Shown here: piece by piece, positions 6,228-8,198 of the stretch
How the letters are laid out: the number at the start of each line of letters is the position of its first letter
How positions within the stretch are numbered: the first letter of the stretch is position 1
The notes under the pieces: generated by a model
What the model was told of the DNA's origin: nothing
Seen by the model: the letters and a program-made list of their open reading frames with translations, nothing else
Databases searched by the model: none
DNA from: Betaproteobacteria bacterium
GTDB taxonomy: Bacteria > Pseudomonadota > Gammaproteobacteria > Burkholderiales > SG8-39
Assembly (NCBI GenBank): GCA_005882235.1
Contig: VBCT01000041.1
Location: 1-8,198 of the forward strand
Reading direction: 5' to 3'
DNA length: 8,198 nucleotides
Position numbers and translations under genes: made by a program

Positions 6228-6695
6228 CTATGCCTTCGTAGACTTCAAGGTCTTCGCCGCGGCGTGGATCGCCGTGCGAATGCGCGCATAGGTTCCGCAA
6301 CGGCAGATGTTGGTCATCGCCGCGTCGATGTCCTTGTCGCTGGGGTCGCGGTTCTTTCCGAGCAAGGCGACCGCCGCCATGATCTGCCCAGACTGGCAGT
6401 AGCCGCACTGCGGCACTTCGTGATCGATCCACGCCTTCTGCACCGGGTGCAGCTGGCCGCGCTGCGCGAGGCCTTCGATGGTCAGCACTTTCTGGTCCGC
6501 GGCTGCGGACACGGGCACCGAGCAGGAGCGCACCGGCTCGCCGTTCAGGTGCACGGTGCAGGCCCCGCACTGGGCGATGCCGCAGCCGAATTTCGGGCCC
6601 TTCACGTCGAGCACGTCGCGCAACACCCACAACAGGGGCATCTCGGGCTCGACGTCGACGCTGTGCCTCTTGCCGTTGACGGTGAGTTCGATCAT
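6228..6695 (-). CDS. (2Fe-2S)-binding subunit of a molybdenum hydroxylase (IorA-like)
   Basis: Small electron-transfer subunit that moves electrons from the molybdenum site to an external acceptor. In its 155 residues both cluster sites are complete. The plant-ferredoxin-type N-terminal cluster has Cys38, Cys43, Cys46 and Cys58 (GCGIAQCGACTVHLNG, then SC). The helical C-terminal domain has Cys97, Cys100, Cys131 and Cys133 (QCGYCQSGQIM and NICRCGTYARIRTAI). It has no signal peptide, as is usual for this family when the partner is Tat-exported, so it is probably carried out folded with the Mo subunit. The ATG at 6695 has a strong AAGGAG 5 nt upstream. It sits between two Mo-subunit genes, 72 bp after the first and 10 bp before the second, and is the only Fe-S subunit in the window, so it may serve both. 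No FAD subunit is present, consistent with the IorAB type rather than the three-subunit CoxSML type. Confidence 0.95.
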   Translation of the reverse strand: MIELTVNGKRHSVDVEPEMPLLWVLRDVLDVKGPKFGCGIAQCGACTVHLNGEPVRSCSVPVSAAADQKVLTIEGLAQRGQLHPVQKAWIDHEVPQCGYCQSGQIMAAVALLGKNRDPSDKDIDAAMTNICRCGTYARIRTAIHAAAKTLKSTKA

Positions 6696-6767
6696 GGAAT
6701 CTCCTTTGGTATGGATGGCCGGCGGGTTCTTGAAAATCGCTGAAGCGGCTGCGCCTAGTTTACCCGA
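6696..6767 (-). other. 72-bp intergenic spacer between the two Mo-hydroxylase transcription units or sub-operons
   Basis: This is the longest non-coding stretch in the window. It holds the Fe-S gene's ribosome site. I see no convincing sigma-70 -35/-10 pair and no GC hairpin followed by a T-run. An internal promoter here is possible, since the spacer is long compared with the near-zero spacing downstream, but the sequence alone does not establish one. Confidence 0.4.
6701..6706 (-). promoter_or_regulatory. Ribosome binding site of the Fe-S subunit gene
   Basis: AAGGAG on the minus strand lies 5 nt before the ATG at 6695. It is a near-consensus Shine-Dalgarno site and confirms that start. Its strength contrasts with the weak or missing site of soxX further along the same gene series. 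Confidence 0.7.
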
Positions 6768-8198
6768 TCACGCGAGGCGCAGTCCCTGGTTCTTGAGCGG
6801 CAGCGAGCGGATTCGCTTGCCGGTCGCGGCGAAAATCGCGTTGCACAGCGCGGGCGCAAGCGGCGCGAGCGGCGTCTCGCCCAGCCCGCCCCAGAAGCCG
6901 CCGCTCGGGACGAGCACCGCCTCGATTCTCCTCGGCATCTCGGCGATGCGCATGATGCGGTAGTCGTGGAAGTTGGACTGCTCGACGCGGCCTTCCTTCA
7001 ACGTGATTTCGCCCCAAAGCGCCGAAGTGAGCCCGTAGGCGACGCAGCTCTGCACCTGCGCCTCCGCGGAATCCGGATTCACCACGTAGCCCGGGTCCAC
7101 GGCCACGACCACGCGCCGGATGTCGAGCTCGCCCGCGCCGCTCACCGATACCTCGAACACCGCGGCCGCGTAGCTGCCGTGCGAATCCTGCACCGCGATG
7201 CCGCGGTGCACTCCGGCGGGAAGGGGCGAGCCCCAGCCGGAGGACTTGGCCGCGGCATCGAGCACGGCGAGATCCTTCGGTCTCCCCTGCAGCATGGCGC
7301 GGCGAAACTCGTAGGGGTCCTTGCCCGCGGCGTACGCCATCTCGTCGACGAAACACTCGCGCATGAAGGGGTTCTGCGAGTGGAACACGGTGCGCATGAA
7401 GCCCACCGGCACATGGCTGTTCCTCATCGCGAACTCGATCCTCAGGTTCGGCACCTCGTAAGGCATGTCGACGATGCCGCCGAGCGCGTGCCGGTCGATG
7501 CCTTCCTTGATTTCCTGCGGGCGCACGCCTGCCATGATGGAATGGCTGGCGTCGCGGACGCGCCAGGCCGTGAGCCTGCCCCCCGAGTCGAGCGCCGCCT
7601 TGAAGCGCATCAGGGTCATCGGGCGGTAGTAGTCGTGCTGCATGTCCTCTTCGCGCGACCACAGGAGCTTCACCGGCCTGCCTTCCACCGCCTTTGCGAT
7701 CGCAACGGCCTGCTTCGTGTAGTCCTGGAAGCCGCGCCGCCCGAAGCCCCCGCCGAGCTGCGTCAGATGCACCTCCACGTTCTCGAGCGGAACGCCCGCG
7801 ACCGCCGCCGCAGTCGCATGCGCGCTTTCCGCGTTCTGCGTCGGCGCCCACACCTCGACGCGGTCGCCTGTCACCAGGGCCGTGCAGTTCATCGGCTCCA
7901 TCGGAGCATGGTTCAGAAAAGGCGCGTAGTACTCCGACTCGATCACCTTGGCCGCGGAGGAGAAAGCCGCCTCGACGTTGCCGTCGTTGCGCGCGACCGG
8001 GACACTGGAATCCTCCAGTCCGAAGCGCACGAACTCGCGGACGCTCTCCGTCGACGCCCCGCCGTTCGCGCCCACGTCCCATTCGATGGCGAGGAGCTTG
8101 AGCATGCGGTTCGCGCGCCACCAGTTGTCGGCGACCACTGCGACCGCATCCTCCAGCTTCACGACCTTGATGAGGCCCCGCAGCCCCTTGATTCTTTC
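6768..8198 (-). CDS. Second xanthine-dehydrogenase-family molybdopterin-binding subunit (IorB-like), N-terminus beyond window
   Basis: The frame is open to the window edge, giving 476 visible residues beginning ERIKGLRGLIKVVKLEDAVA. This aligns with about residue 249 onward of the complete paralogue at 4049-6217, so roughly 250 N-terminal residues, including any Tat signal, are missing. An in-frame GTG at 8162 is internal and not the true start. Conserved elements are HAPMEPMNCTALV (97-109), the cofactor loop QLGGGFGRR (147-155), HVPVGFMRTVFHSQNP, YAAGKDPYEFRR, and the catalytic-Glu motif GGLGETP with Glu441. By eye more than half of the residues are identical to the paralogue, and the final 30 are almost the same (NAIFAATGKRIRSLPLKNQG). 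It differs in pocket-like positions: GFMRTVF here against GFWRTVG. It is an active-looking member rather than a decayed copy, and may share the Fe-S subunit encoded 72 bp downstream. Confidence 0.93.
   Translation of the reverse strand, partial: ERIKGLRGLIKVVKLEDAVAVVADNWWRANRMLKLLAIEWDVGANGGASTESVREFVRFGLEDSSVPVARNDGNVEAAFSSAAKVIESEYYAPFLNHAPMEPMNCTALVTGDRVEVWAPTQNAESAHATAAAVAGVPLENVEVHLTQLGGGFGRRGFQDYTKQAVAIAKAVEGRPVKLLWSREEDMQHDYYRPMTLMRFKAALDSGGRLTAWRVRDASHSIMAGVRPQEIKEGIDRHALGGIVDMPYEVPNLRIEFAMRNSHVPVGFMRTVFHSQNPFMRECFVDEMAYAAGKDPYEFRRAMLQGRPKDLAVLDAAAKSSGWGSPLPAGVHRGIAVQDSHGSYAAAVFEVSVSGAGELDIRRVVVAVDPGYVVNPDSAEAQVQSCVAYGLTSALWGEITLKEGRVEQSNFHDYRIMRIAEMPRRIEAVLVPSGGFWGGLGETPLAPLAPALCNAIFAATGKRIRSLPLKNQGLRLA

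Noticed and set aside
8160..8162. GTG at 8162 as the start of the second Mo subunit
   Set aside because: The frame continues to the window edge with residues that align to the paralogue (GLRGLIKV against GRRGIVKV), so this codon is internal and the gene is merely cut by the window.
1..8198. tRNA, rRNA, CRISPR arrays, insertion sequences or integrase sites
   Set aside because: I found no tRNA-like or rRNA segments, no regularly spaced short repeats with unique spacers, no transposase frame and no terminal inverted repeats. The only tandem repetition is inside the lipoprotein gene.

Overview
The window is GC-rich bacterial DNA in which every supported gene lies on the minus strand, so transcription runs from base 8198 towards base 1. 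The soxX-Y-Z-A gene order, the Tat- and Sec-exported redox proteins, the Gly-rich lipoprotein tether and the codon bias (GCG, CGC and GGC are common) suggest a Betaproteobacterium, probably from Burkholderiales or a relative. That assignment is inference, because no rRNA or marker gene is present.

Layout in transcription order: (1) the C-terminal two thirds of a xanthine-oxidase-family molybdopterin-binding subunit of IorB type (6768-8198, cut by the window edge); (2) a 72-bp gap, then a small protein with two [2Fe-2S] clusters, IorA-like (6228-6695); (3) a second, complete, Tat-exported molybdopterin-binding subunit, a close paralogue of the first (4049-6217); (4) soxX, soxY, soxZ and soxA (4052 down to 2053); (5) a predicted outer-membrane lipoprotein with a C-terminal seven-unit beta-propeller-like repeat (415-2010); (6) the start of a DUF4337-type membrane protein (1-365, cut by the window edge).

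From the Fe-S gene to soxA the genes are almost fused. The gaps or overlaps are 10 bp, a TTGA overlap, an ATGA overlap, 19 bp and an ATGA overlap. This is strong evidence that the molybdenum hydroxylase and the Sox carrier/cytochrome proteins are made together. soxB, which usually follows soxA in Betaproteobacteria, is absent at that position, and soxCD is not in the window. SoxY keeps its C-terminal cysteine but not the canonical GGCGG ending; it ends SACLDES. SoxX and SoxA keep their haem motifs, and SoxA keeps its C-terminal catalytic cysteine.

A consistent but unproven reading is a periplasmic system with three parts: a Tat-exported Mo/Fe-S hydroxylase with two alternative catalytic subunits, a SoxXA cytochrome pair that could attach a thiol compound to the carrier or accept electrons, and a modified SoxYZ carrier. 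It may act on something other than, or in addition to, inorganic thiosulfate. The lipoprotein and DUF4337 gene are co-directional but have no evident link to the redox function.
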